From Candidatus Ruthturnera sp. (GTDB lineage Bacteria > Pseudomonadota > Gammaproteobacteria > PS1 > Pseudothioglobaceae), in the NCBI GenBank assembly GCA_018648985.1, contig JABGOT010000115.1:1-6608 (forward strand): a DNA stretch of 6,608 nucleotides, given 5' to 3'. Shown here piece after piece: positions 1 through 6,290 of this stretch. A program made the position numbers and the translations under genes. Each line of letters opens with the position of its first letter. The stretch's first letter is position 1. The notes below the pieces were generated by a model. The model was given only the letters and a program-made list of their open reading frames with translations. It searched no databases and was not told the origin of the DNA.

Positions 1-1148
1 GCACCCCAAATACTAGCACAAACGGCTAATACAGGTAATGCTGTTGATTTCATGCTTAAACCGATACCAGCAATAACGTTAGTACCATCACCTGTTTTAG
101 AAGCTTCAGCAACATGTTGTACAGGTGCGCTCTCAGTTGAAGTGTAATATTCAGTTACAACTACCATGACAGCAGTTAACGCTAAACCGATTAATGATGC
201 ATAGAACAAGTTCATATCCATGTTCATATCGATTGTAACGTAGTAGAAGGCACCCGCTGCTAAAACTGCAGATACGATTAAGCCCTTATAAAGTGCACCC
301 ATGATTGAACCACCATCAGATACTTTTACAAAGAAAGTACCAATAATTGAAGCAATAATAGAAACAGCACCTAAAGCTAATGGGTAAAGAATTGCATCGT
401 CACCTAAGCCAAGTACACCTGCAAGCATCATTGTTGCAATAATAGTTACCGCGTAAGTCTCAAACAAGTCAGCCGCCATACCTGCACAGTCACCAACATT
501 GTCACCAACGTTATCAGCAATTACTGCAGGGTTACGCGGATCATCTTCTGGGATGCCTGCTTCAACTTTACCAACAATATCAGCACCAACGTCAGCACCC
601 TTAGTAAAGATACCGCCACCTAAACGAGCGAAGATTGAAATTAATGAACCACCAAATGCCAAACCGATTAACGCATGTAATGCATCAGGCTTTGCAACAT
701 CATAAGCCAGTAAGCCCATGTAGAATCCAGAAACACCTAATAGTGCCAGACCAACTACCAACATACCAGTTACTGCACCACCTTTAAAAGCAACCTGGAA
801 GGCGGCATTTACGCCATTCTTAGCGGCTTCTGCTGTACGACAGTTAGACTTAACTGATACATTCATACCAATGTAGCCTGTTGCGCCAGAAAGCACCGCA
901 CCGATTAAGAAACCTAGCGCTACTGGGTAACTTAGAGCTTGAGAAATGACAACCAACAGTATAACACCAACGATACCAATCGTTGTGTATTGGCGGTTTA
1001 GATAAGCGCTAGCACCTTCTGCAATCGCATCTGAAATTTCTTTCATTTTGTCACTACCTGGAGATTGTTTGTAAATCCAGTTCATTGTGTATAAGCCGTA
1101 TAAAACAGCAATAATCGAAGCCCCGATGGCCATAGTTAGTGTATCCAT
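1..1148 (-). CDS. hppA: Membrane-bound proton (or sodium)-translocating pyrophosphatase, N-terminal part, cut by window edge
   Basis: Integral membrane enzyme that hydrolyses cytoplasmic PPi and pumps H+ (or Na+) across the inner membrane. The start is the ATG at 1148, and 382 codons run open to the left edge. The family is usually about 660-720 residues, so roughly the N-terminal half is present. The translation begins MDTLTMAIGASIIAVLYGLY, a first membrane helix, and is hydrophobic throughout. The family substrate loop D-x7-K-x-E is seen as D186, K194 and E196. The tandem DNVGDNVGD motif lies at residues 212-220 and is followed by CAGMAADLFETY, with the transmembrane-helix-6 acidic residues D227 and E230. 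These are PPi/Mg-binding and ion-gate elements in the family. The residues that separate K+-dependent from K+-independent enzymes lie beyond the window, and ion specificity cannot be settled here. A purine-rich leader (AAGGAG, then AAAGGA) precedes the ATG. It lies downstream of pfp and adk, which fits PPi-linked metabolism. Confidence 0.96.
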   Translation of the reverse strand, partial: MDTLTMAIGASIIAVLYGLYTMNWIYKQSPGSDKMKEISDAIAEGASAYLNRQYTTIGIVGVILLVVISQALSYPVALGFLIGAVLSGATGYIGMNVSVKSNCRTAEAAKNGVNAAFQVAFKGGAVTGMLVVGLALLGVSGFYMGLLAYDVAKPDALHALIGLAFGGSLISIFARLGGGIFTKGADVGADIVGKVEAGIPEDDPRNPAVIADNVGDNVGDCAGMAADLFETYAVTIIATMMLAGVLGLGDDAILYPLALGAVSIIASIIGTFFVKVSDGGSIMGALYKGLIVSAVLAAGAFYYVTIDMNMDMNLFYASLIGLALTAVMVVVTEYYTSTESAPVQHVAEASKTGDGTNVIAGIGLSMKSTALPVLAVCASIWG

Positions 1149-1196
1149 TTTCTTTCCTTTCTCCTTTTTATTTATAAATAAATTTGTCCAATGGTA

Positions 1197-1225
1197 ATTA
1201 TAGTTAATTCCCCTTTACTGAACAA
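1197..1225 (-). promoter_or_regulatory. Probable sigma70 promoter of hppA
   Basis: On the minus strand a -35 box TTGTTC (1225-1220) is followed by a 17-nt spacer and a perfect -10 box TATAAT (1202-1197). Transcription would start near 1190, giving a leader of about 42 nt before the hppA ATG at 1148. Optimal spacing plus a consensus -10 makes this the best promoter candidate in the window. It implies that hppA can be transcribed independently of the genes upstream. Confidence 0.65.
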
Positions 1226-1262
1226 GATAATAATATAATAATTTGGTTAAATTTGACCTAAG

Positions 1263-2447
1263 TCAAGCATTATCATAGTATTTGTTATTCCCCCAATATT
1301 CGGTCTCAATTCCACGTCCAAGATCGGCCTCAATTAGCCTTGACCTTAGTTTTAATAACTTCTCAATTAAGGCCGGTTCTGCTTGTTCGTAAGCTTTGGC
1401 ATCCGGTGTTCGATTGACCACCACACCCAAAAGCTCAGTGATTGCATTACCAATAGAGTTTTGTGAGATAACCACAATTAGCCTGCCTTCATCATTGCGA
1501 TAAATCAGTTGTTTGAATGCTGGCTGCCAGCGAATTGATGAAGCGTATTTTGCATCTTCAATACACTTATCACGTACTTTCTTAGCCGCTGATAAAAAAC
1601 AATTATTGAATAATAATGTTTTTTCAATTTCTTTAGGGAAATAAGCATTATTTGGTACACCTGAATTTCTGCTAGATACTTGGGTAAAAAAAGTACGGTA
1701 GAAATCTAAAAAGCCTTTAAGCACTAGGTCGTATTCTTTCCAAAAATCAATATTTTTTAAGCTGTCAATACCACCTTGTATTTCCCAGCTTGGTAAGCCT
1801 TGTGGGTAACCTGTTAGCGCGAGGCTAGAGGCATCACTTTCAACGGGCTTGAGTATCTTTAAATCTAATGAGGACAAAAATTCGACATACACGTCTTGCA
1901 TATAAGCAGCAAATAAGGAATGCTGCCCGCCATCAGTCAAGTTAGGGTTATTGGTATCGGTAACTGGCGCATCTTTTAATGCTTGCTTATCGAATACAAT
2001 AAAGTGATTGTGCAACATACGAATACTTGGCACACCTGCAGAAGTAATCGGCCAAGTTGCATCGAGCGATGCCTCACCTGCAAGAATTAAGTGTTTATCC
2101 GGATCTGGGTATTCTTCCAGCATAAAGGCAATAATAATTTGGTTCATTCTATTCCAAACTTTTCTAACGCTTTTAGGTAGCTGTGTTCGACGCACTGCTC
2201 GACCCAATGGGTTCAAAACATTTTGAGAGGTGTTGTAAATAATTGAACAATCGAATTCATTTGAATGACCTAAGGCTTTTCGATAAAGTAATAAATCTTC
2301 ATCATTAATCAGTAGCCCATTGTTTTCAGTCAGATCTTTTAGATTTTCTGGCGAATTGAAAAACTCATTAGGCTTCATACCTTCAGGTACATCTAAGGGG
2401 ATAGGGCGAAACGGAACGTTAATTTCTCTTGGGCCAATTGTACTCAT
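1263..2447 (-). CDS. Uncharacterised 394-aa protein in the pyrophosphate gene cluster
   Basis: I do not recognise the family. The product looks soluble: no signal peptide and no clear membrane segment. The N-terminal ~40 residues are proline-rich (PFRPIPLDVPEG), and the rest looks like a mixed alpha/beta protein. The most enzyme-like stretch is residues 121-153, ILAGEASLDATWP followed by the histidine pair in MLHNHFIVFD (H146, H148). This faintly recalls the H-x-H cores of HIT/GalT-type nucleotidyl transferases, but the similarity is too weak for a call. Other features are a basic segment at residues 83-100, a Trp/aromatic-rich middle (221-254), and a charged C-terminal helix (355-375) before GRGIETEYWG. 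The ATG at 2447 has only a weak AGAG ribosome site. The gene sits between adk and hppA on the same strand but is separated from adk by an intrinsic terminator. Its length and codon pattern support a real gene; its function is unknown. Confidence 0.85.
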   Translation of the reverse strand: MSTIGPREINVPFRPIPLDVPEGMKPNEFFNSPENLKDLTENNGLLINDEDLLLYRKALGHSNEFDCSIIYNTSQNVLNPLGRAVRRTQLPKSVRKVWNRMNQIIIAFMLEEYPDPDKHLILAGEASLDATWPITSAGVPSIRMLHNHFIVFDKQALKDAPVTDTNNPNLTDGGQHSLFAAYMQDVYVEFLSSLDLKILKPVESDASSLALTGYPQGLPSWEIQGGIDSLKNIDFWKEYDLVLKGFLDFYRTFFTQVSSRNSGVPNNAYFPKEIEKTLLFNNCFLSAAKKVRDKCIEDAKYASSIRWQPAFKQLIYRNDEGRLIVVISQNSIGNAITELLGVVVNRTPDAKAYEQAEPALIEKLLKLRSRLIEADLGRGIETEYWGNNKYYDNA

Positions 2448-2457
2448 ATTTTTCTCT

Positions 2458-2463
2458 ATTATA
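2458..2463 (-). promoter_or_regulatory. Possible -10 element for the 394-aa gene
   Basis: A perfect TATAAT (minus strand, 2463-2458) lies only 10 nt before the ATG at 2447 and just downstream of the adk terminator's T-run. No good -35 box is at the right spacing: the position 17 nt upstream reads CATAAG, and an ATGACA sits 21 nt away inside the terminator stem. If it is used, the transcript would begin near 2451 and be almost leaderless. AT-richness alone could produce this hexamer. Confidence 0.3.
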
Positions 2464-2470
2464 AAAATTT

Positions 2471-2505
2471 AAAAAAAAGGCTTATGTCATATTATGACAT
2501 AAGCC
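2471..2505 (-). terminator. Rho-independent terminator of the pfp-adk operon
   Basis: A perfect inverted repeat lies at 2479-2505: GGCTTATGTCAT and its complement around a 3-nt loop (13 pairs if read as a palindrome around one base). On the minus strand it is followed directly by eight T residues (2478-2471). It begins 27 nt after the adk stop codon, which is a textbook intrinsic terminator position. On the plus strand the stem is followed by CCCATTTTTGTTTTT, so it might also stop transcription from the other side, although no plus-strand gene needs it. Confidence 0.9.
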
Positions 2506-2532
2506 CCCATTTTTGTTTTTGCAAGTTAAGCC

Positions 2533-3183
2533 TTAGCCTAGATTTGTATAAACACGATCTCTTACATCATCTAATGATCCGACACCATTTGCAGCGCCGT
2601 ACTTAGGTGCATTATCGTCTTCAACCATCCATGATTGGTAATAATCAACCAAAGGTTGAGTTTGCTCATGATAAACATCCAAACGAGAGCGAACAGTATC
2701 TTCGTTGTCATCAGCACGCTGTACTAGCTCTTCGCCAGTAATATCGTCAATACCTTCCACTTTCGGTGGATTGTACACAACGTGATAAGTGCGACCTGAG
2801 GCTAAGTGAGCACGACGACCCGACATACGGGCAATGATATCTTCATCAGGCACTTGAATTTCAACAACGTAATCAACTTTAACACCGTCAGTTTTTAGCG
2901 CATCTGCTTGAGCAATGGTGCGTGGGAAACCATCAAATAAGAAGCCGTTTGCACAATCATCTTCTTGAATTCTTTCCTTGACCAAGCCAATAATAATATC
3001 GTCAGATACCAAGCCACCAGCGTCCATTACTTTTTTAGCTTCAACACCTAATGGCGTGCCTGCTTTAACAGCGGCGCGCAGCATGTCACCTGTTGAGATT
3101 TGTGGAATAGAATACTTCTCGCAAATGTTGGTTGCTTGAGTACCTTTGCCTGCGCCCGGAGGGCCTAATAAAATAACGTTCAT
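2533..3183 (-). CDS. adk: Adenylate kinase
   Basis: Cytoplasmic enzyme catalysing ATP + AMP = 2 ADP. The 216 residues match the long bacterial form (E. coli has 214), and the numbering coincides with E. coli. The P-loop GPPGAGKGTQA spans residues 7-17. The AMP-binding STGDMLR is at 30-36, and DGFPRT at 84-89 includes R88. The catalytic and LID arginines R119, R123, R156 and R167 are all present. The LID (about 122-159) has H126, S129, D146 and T149 in place of zinc-binding cysteines, so it is the non-zinc type usual in gammaproteobacteria. The gene starts 12 nt after pfp, and its ribosome site (AAGGA, 3197-3193) overlaps the pfp stop codon, which suggests translational coupling. Next to PPi enzymes its likely contribution is recycling AMP formed with PPi in activation reactions. 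The terminator lies 27 nt downstream. Confidence 0.98.
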   Translation of the reverse strand: MNVILLGPPGAGKGTQATNICEKYSIPQISTGDMLRAAVKAGTPLGVEAKKVMDAGGLVSDDIIIGLVKERIQEDDCANGFLFDGFPRTIAQADALKTDGVKVDYVVEIQVPDEDIIARMSGRRAHLASGRTYHVVYNPPKVEGIDDITGEELVQRADDNEDTVRSRLDVYHEQTQPLVDYYQSWMVEDDNAPKYGAANGVGSLDDVRDRVYTNLG

Positions 3184-3195
3184 CTGCTAATTTCC

Positions 3196-4440
3196 TTATA
3201 CTTCAAAAGATGGTAATTTCTTTTCTACCATTTCTTTTTTCATGACCACGTAGTCTGGCAAGCCATTTTTGTATGGAGGGTAGTTTTCGCCTTCGATTAG
3301 AGGCTGTAAATACTCACGACATGCATCAGTAATACCAAAGCCATCATCAGAAATATATTCCATTGGCATCATCTTCTCAACGTTAGCAATGTCTTTTAAT
3401 TCACCAGAGCCAATTTCCCAAGTGTATGGGTTGTTTGATGTGCGAATAATTGCTGGCATCACTGAGTTTTTACCCTCTAGTGCCATGTTGACTGCTGCTT
3501 CACCTAAGGCGTAAGCTTGCTCAACATCAGACTCTGATGCTAAGTGACGCGCCGAACGCTGTAAGTAATCTGCAACTGCCCAGTGGAATTTATGACCTAA
3601 GGCATCTTTAATTAGTTGAGCTACAACTGGCGCTGCACCACCGAGTTGCGCATGACCAAAGTCATCGCGAGTACCTTGCTCTGCTAGGAAACGACCGTCT
3701 GGCCATTGTGTACCTTCAGAAACAACAATCGTACAGTAGCCAAACTCTTTAACGTTCTTGTCAACTTTAGCTAAGAATTTCTTTTCGTCAAATTTAACTT
3801 CAGGGAATAAAATAACCACTGGAATTGAATCATCAACCAAACCACCAGCTGCTGCAATCCAGCCAGCATGACGACCCATTACTTCAAGTACAAAAATCTT
3901 AGTAGAAGTTGCTGCCATTGAGGCTACATCGAAACTAGCTTCCATTGTAGATACTGCAATGTATTTAGCTACTGAGCCAAAACCTGGGCAGTTGTCTGTT
4001 ACTGGTAAGTCGTTATCAACCGTTTTTGGTACGTGAATAGCCTGGATTGGGTAGCCCATAGATTCAGACAATTGTGAAACTTTTAAACAAGTGTCAGCTG
4101 AGTCGCCACCACCGTTGTAAAAGAAGTAACCAATGTCATGCGCTTTAAACACTTCGATTAATCTTTCGTATTCTGCTTTGTTTGCTTCTAAAGACTTCAT
4201 CTTGTAACGACAAGAGCCAAAACCACCAGATGGTGTGTGCTTTAGTGCAGCAACATCAGCTGTTGATTCTTTAGAGGTGTCAATTAAGTTTTCAGTTAGT
4301 GCACCAATAATGCCGTTTTGACCAGCATAAACCGTACCAATTTTGTCTGAATTTTTGCGTGCAGTTTCAATTACACCACAAGCAGAAGCGTTAATCACAG
4401 CAGTTACACCGCCAGATTGAGCATAGAAAGCGTTCTTCAT
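3196..4440 (-). CDS. pfp: Pyrophosphate-dependent 6-phosphofructokinase
   Basis: Cytoplasmic enzyme that reversibly transfers phosphate from PPi to fructose-6-phosphate, serving both glycolysis and gluconeogenesis. I place the start at the ATG at 4440 (414 aa, MKNAFYAQSGGVTAVINASA) rather than the ATG at 4446. An AAAGG site (4452-4448) lies 7 nt before 4440 but only one base before 4446. Phosphofructokinase-family motifs, numbered from 4446, are the N-terminal SGGVTAVINA (11-20), GGGDS (112-116), PKTVDND (140-146, with the catalytic aspartate D144) and MGRHAGW (190-196). The Asp at 115 (Gly in ATP enzymes) and Lys at 141 (Gly in ATP enzymes) are the accepted signs of PPi rather than ATP use. 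The first Asp of the usual GGDDS is Gly here. It is the first gene of a pfp-adk operon and diverges from fbp. The assignment to the PPi type is strong; cofactor preference is inferred from motifs. Confidence 0.95.
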   Translation of the reverse strand: MKNAFYAQSGGVTAVINASACGVIETARKNSDKIGTVYAGQNGIIGALTENLIDTSKESTADVAALKHTPSGGFGSCRYKMKSLEANKAEYERLIEVFKAHDIGYFFYNGGGDSADTCLKVSQLSESMGYPIQAIHVPKTVDNDLPVTDNCPGFGSVAKYIAVSTMEASFDVASMAATSTKIFVLEVMGRHAGWIAAAGGLVDDSIPVVILFPEVKFDEKKFLAKVDKNVKEFGYCTIVVSEGTQWPDGRFLAEQGTRDDFGHAQLGGAAPVVAQLIKDALGHKFHWAVADYLQRSARHLASESDVEQAYALGEAAVNMALEGKNSVMPAIIRTSNNPYTWEIGSGELKDIANVEKMMPMEYISDDGFGITDACREYLQPLIEGENYPPYKNGLPDYVVMKKEMVEKKLPSFEV

Positions 4441-4472
4441 CGTCATACCTTTAATTAAATAAGAATCAAAAA

Positions 4473-4478
4473 ATTATA
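4473..4478 (-). promoter_or_regulatory. Candidate -10 box of the pfp-adk promoter
   Basis: A perfect TATAAT on the minus strand (4478-4473) lies 32 nt before the pfp ATG at 4440. The -35 region is poor: at 16-17 nt spacing it reads TGTGAT or ATGTGA. This suggests a promoter that is weak or that needs an activator. The predicted transcript start is near 4466. Confidence 0.45.
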
Positions 4479-4494
4479 CCTATAGCCGTTTTTC

Positions 4495-4515
4495 ATCACA
4501 TTGTTTTATAGTGAT
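4495..4515. promoter_or_regulatory. Possible operator: interrupted inverted repeat between pfp and fbp
   Basis: ATCAC (4495-4499) and GTGAT (4511-4515) form a 5-bp dyad around 11 bp. The right arm overlaps an 8-bp palindrome TGATATCA (4512-4519). The dyad lies over the weak -35 region of the predicted pfp promoter and upstream of the predicted fbp promoter, a position where a regulator could act on both genes. It does not match the CRP consensus spacing. Arms this short occur by chance in AT-rich DNA, so this is only a candidate. Confidence 0.2.
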
Positions 4516-4540
4516 ATCAAAATATATCTCATTAGGGGTA

Positions 4541-4549
4541 TGCTAAAAT
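4541..4549 (+). promoter_or_regulatory. Candidate extended -10 promoter of fbp
   Basis: TGCTAAAAT (TGn followed by TAAAAT) is an extended -10 element 37 nt before the fbp ATG. No good -35 box is seen at 17 nt spacing (AATATA), which is tolerated in extended -10 promoters. The transcript would begin near 4556, giving a leader of about 31 nt that holds the ribosome site. Confidence 0.45.
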
Positions 4550-4571
4550 CAGAAGTATTATTTCGTTTAAA

Positions 4572-4578
4572 AAGGTGG
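4572..4578 (+). promoter_or_regulatory. Ribosome binding site that fixes the fbp start
   Basis: AAGGTGG lies 8 nt upstream of the ATG at 4587. The in-frame GTG at 4575 falls inside this Shine-Dalgarno sequence and so is unlikely to be the start. Confidence 0.75.
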
Positions 4579-4586
4579 AACTCTCG

Positions 4587-5576
4587 ATGAAAAGATTAGA
4601 TCAAGTATTATCCAATGACGGTGTGTCAGCTGAACTAGAGCTTGTTATTAAAGACACAATGGTGGCGTGTAAAGATATCGCCTATAAATTAGGCCAAGGT
4701 GAGCTAGCCGGTATTTTAGGCGCAACTGAAGATGAAAATATTCAGGGCGAAACCCAAAAAATGTTGGACGTTATTTCTAACGATCTTTTAAAAGATATTC
4801 TTTGCTCCAATCCTTACGTTAAAGGCGTAGGCTCTGAAGAAGAAGACTACACAATCGCTGGCCATGCTGATGGTAAGTACTTAGTTACCTTTGATCCGTT
4901 AGATGGATCTTCAAATATTGACGTTAACCTTTCTGTGGGTACAATTTTCTCTATTCTAGAAGCGCCTGACGATAATCGCACTGGCGATGACCAAGAAGTT
5001 TTCTTACAGCCTGGTAACAAGCAAGTAGCGGCTGGTTATGTTTTGTATGGCCCTTCCACGCTACTTGTTATGACCACAGGCAAAGGTGTTAACTTATTTA
5101 CACTAGACACCAATATCGGCGAGTTTGTATTAACCAAAGAGCAATTAAAAGTTACCGAAGATACGGCTGAATTTGCAATCAACATGTCAAACCAGCGTTT
5201 CTGGGAGCCAGAGATGCAACAATATATTGATGACTGCCTACAAGGTGAAGAAGGTCCTTTGGGCAAACGTTATAACATGCGCTGGGTTGCCTCTATGGTT
5301 GCAGAGGTTCACCGTATTCTTATCCGTGGTGGTATTTTTATGTACCCTTATGACAGTCGCGATCCATCAAAAGCCGGCAAGCTTCGCCTAATGTATGAGG
5401 GCAACCCAATGTCGATGATTGTTGAGCAAGCTGGCGGCCTTTCTTCTACGGGCCGTATGTGTATTATGGACGTACAACCAAAAGACATTCATGATCGTGT
5501 ACCCGTTATATTAGGATCAAAAAATGAAGTAACTAAAGTGGTTGCTATGTTTGGTGACTATATTCCTAAAAAATAA
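4587..5576 (+). CDS. fbp: Fructose-1,6-bisphosphatase, class I
   Basis: Hydrolyses fructose-1,6-bisphosphate to fructose-6-phosphate and phosphate in the cytoplasm; it serves gluconeogenesis and, in autotrophs or RuMP methylotrophs, sugar-phosphate regeneration. From the ATG at 4587 the protein has 329 residues, close to the E. coli enzyme (332). Class I signatures are the metal-binding GSEEED (82-87) and DPLDGSSNID (103-112), then GGIFMYP, KLRLMYEGNPMSM and VEQAGG in the C-terminal substrate-binding half. The longer reading from the GTG at 4575 is rejected because that codon lies in the ribosome site. The gene diverges from pfp, which can run the same step reversibly with PPi, so the pair offers a one-way and a reversible route. 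In autotrophs class I enzymes sometimes also act on sedoheptulose bisphosphate; the sequence alone does not show this. I see no convincing terminator in the 22 bp before the converging gene. Confidence 0.97.
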   Translation: MKRLDQVLSNDGVSAELELVIKDTMVACKDIAYKLGQGELAGILGATEDENIQGETQKMLDVISNDLLKDILCSNPYVKGVGSEEEDYTIAGHADGKYLVTFDPLDGSSNIDVNLSVGTIFSILEAPDDNRTGDDQEVFLQPGNKQVAAGYVLYGPSTLLVMTTGKGVNLFTLDTNIGEFVLTKEQLKVTEDTAEFAINMSNQRFWEPEMQQYIDDCLQGEEGPLGKRYNMRWVASMVAEVHRILIRGGIFMYPYDSRDPSKAGKLRLMYEGNPMSMIVEQAGGLSSTGRMCIMDVQPKDIHDRVPVILGSKNEVTKVVAMFGDYIPKK

Positions 5577-5598
5577 AAGCTTAATTCTTTAGCAAAGG

Positions 5599-6084
5599 TT
5601 AAGGCGTTTCTCCAAAGACATAAGGCGTGATTAACCACTCTTTGTCGTCATAAATATCCATTGTAAAACACTTTGATCCGCCATGATTGCGGATCTCACC
5701 TGACGCACCCGGGTTAATCACCCAAGGTGTTGATTCTTTGTCAATCACTTGTTTGTGCGTGTGCCCATAGATAATCACTTTAGCATCTGGATAAGCCGAT
5801 CTTAATGATTCGTGCGATGGTTTTTGGTGTCCATGCAAATGCCCATGTTCAATGGCAATTTTCCCGCTTGGAAATTCAAGAAATTCAATCTTATTAAGTG
5901 AGCTGATGTGATCGTCATTATTGCCTTGAATAGCAATGAGTTTTTGCTTAGGCTTTAATTGGCTTAGCGTGCTCTCATTAATAATATCGCCCGCATGAAT
6001 AGCAATATCACATTGGCTGGCAATCTTAACAACTTCAGGGTGAATAAAACCATGAGAGTCAGACAGTATACAAAGTTTCGGCAC
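5599..6084 (-). CDS. YfcE/MJ0936-type metallophosphoesterase
   Basis: Small cytoplasmic calcineurin-like phosphodiesterase of 161 aa, the usual size for this family, which binds two divalent metals and cleaves phosphodiesters; the physiological substrate is generally unknown. All metal-site blocks are visible: D9-S-H11 in LSDSHG, GD at 32-33, GNND at 54-57, H80 in EHGH, and GHTH at 107-110. The start is a GTG at 6084, chosen because MPKLCILSDSHG puts the first motif at the usual distance. I see no ATG, GTG or TTG in frame in the ~39 nt upstream and no good ribosome site, so translation may be weak. A TATAAT at 6120-6115 (minus strand) could be its -10 box, with a leader of about 24 nt. It converges on fbp with a 22-bp gap and has no obvious functional link to it. 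Confidence 0.93.
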   Translation of the reverse strand: MPKLCILSDSHGFIHPEVVKIASQCDIAIHAGDIINESTLSQLKPKQKLIAIQGNNDDHISSLNKIEFLEFPSGKIAIEHGHLHGHQKPSHESLRSAYPDAKVIIYGHTHKQVIDKESTPWVINPGASGEIRNHGGSKCFTMDIYDDKEWLITPYVFGETP

Positions 6085-6114
6085 GGTAGATTTGATTAGA
6101 AAGTAAAGACTGTA

Positions 6115-6120
6115 ATTATA
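6115..6120 (-). promoter_or_regulatory. Candidate -10 box of the metallophosphoesterase gene
   Basis: A TATAAT on the minus strand (6120-6115) lies 30 nt before the GTG start. No recognisable -35 box is found at 16-18 nt spacing (GCAAGA at 17). Confidence 0.35.
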
Positions 6121-6200
6121 CTTAAAACTTTAATTTTTCTTGCTAAAACAGGCGTTTATAGTACCAACAAAAATAGCCGGTATTTTATTCATAAAACAGT

Positions 6201-6234
6201 GCAATATTGCCGATTTTAATTGGCATAATATGCC
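6201..6234 (+). promoter_or_regulatory. Candidate promoter of the SCP-2-like gene, overlapped by two palindromes
   Basis: TGGCATAAT (6221-6229) is an extended -10 element (TGn plus CATAAT); transcription would start near 6236, giving a leader of about 55 nt. Two perfect palindromes sit on the promoter: GCAATATTGC (6201-6210) where the -35 box would be, and GGCATAATATGCC (6222-6234, centred on one base) across the -10. Either could be a repressor or activator site. The promoter call rests on the -10 alone, since the -35 position (GCAATA) is poor. Confidence 0.4.
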
Positions 6235-6290
6235 CGTTCGTTTAGCGAATAAAAGTTTAAAAAAAAGAATTAAATAAATAGGAGATTAAC

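Noticed and set aside
499..705. 68-aa plus-strand open frame
   Set aside because: Lies antisense within hppA; low-complexity Ser/Pro/Ala composition and no ribosome site.
1246..1259. Near-palindrome GGTTAAATTTGACC after the 394-aa gene, as a terminator
   Set aside because: AT-rich with a mismatch and no following T-run; not a convincing terminator.
2008..2226. 72-aa plus-strand open frame
   Set aside because: Antisense to the 394-aa gene, with no independent coding signal.
4495..4515. CRP or LysR-type (CbbR) site
   Set aside because: The arms are ATCAC-N11-GTGAT; CRP needs TGTGA-N6-TCACA, and the spacing does not give a LysR T-N11-A core within the dyad arms. Kept only as a generic candidate operator.
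5036..5391. Minus-strand 76-aa and plus-strand 72-aa frames
   Set aside because: Both lie inside fbp, whose frame carries clear class I motifs.
5577..5598. Bidirectional terminator between the converging fbp and phosphoesterase genes
   Set aside because: Only very short complementary stretches (CTTTgctAAAG) and no stable stem with a T-run.
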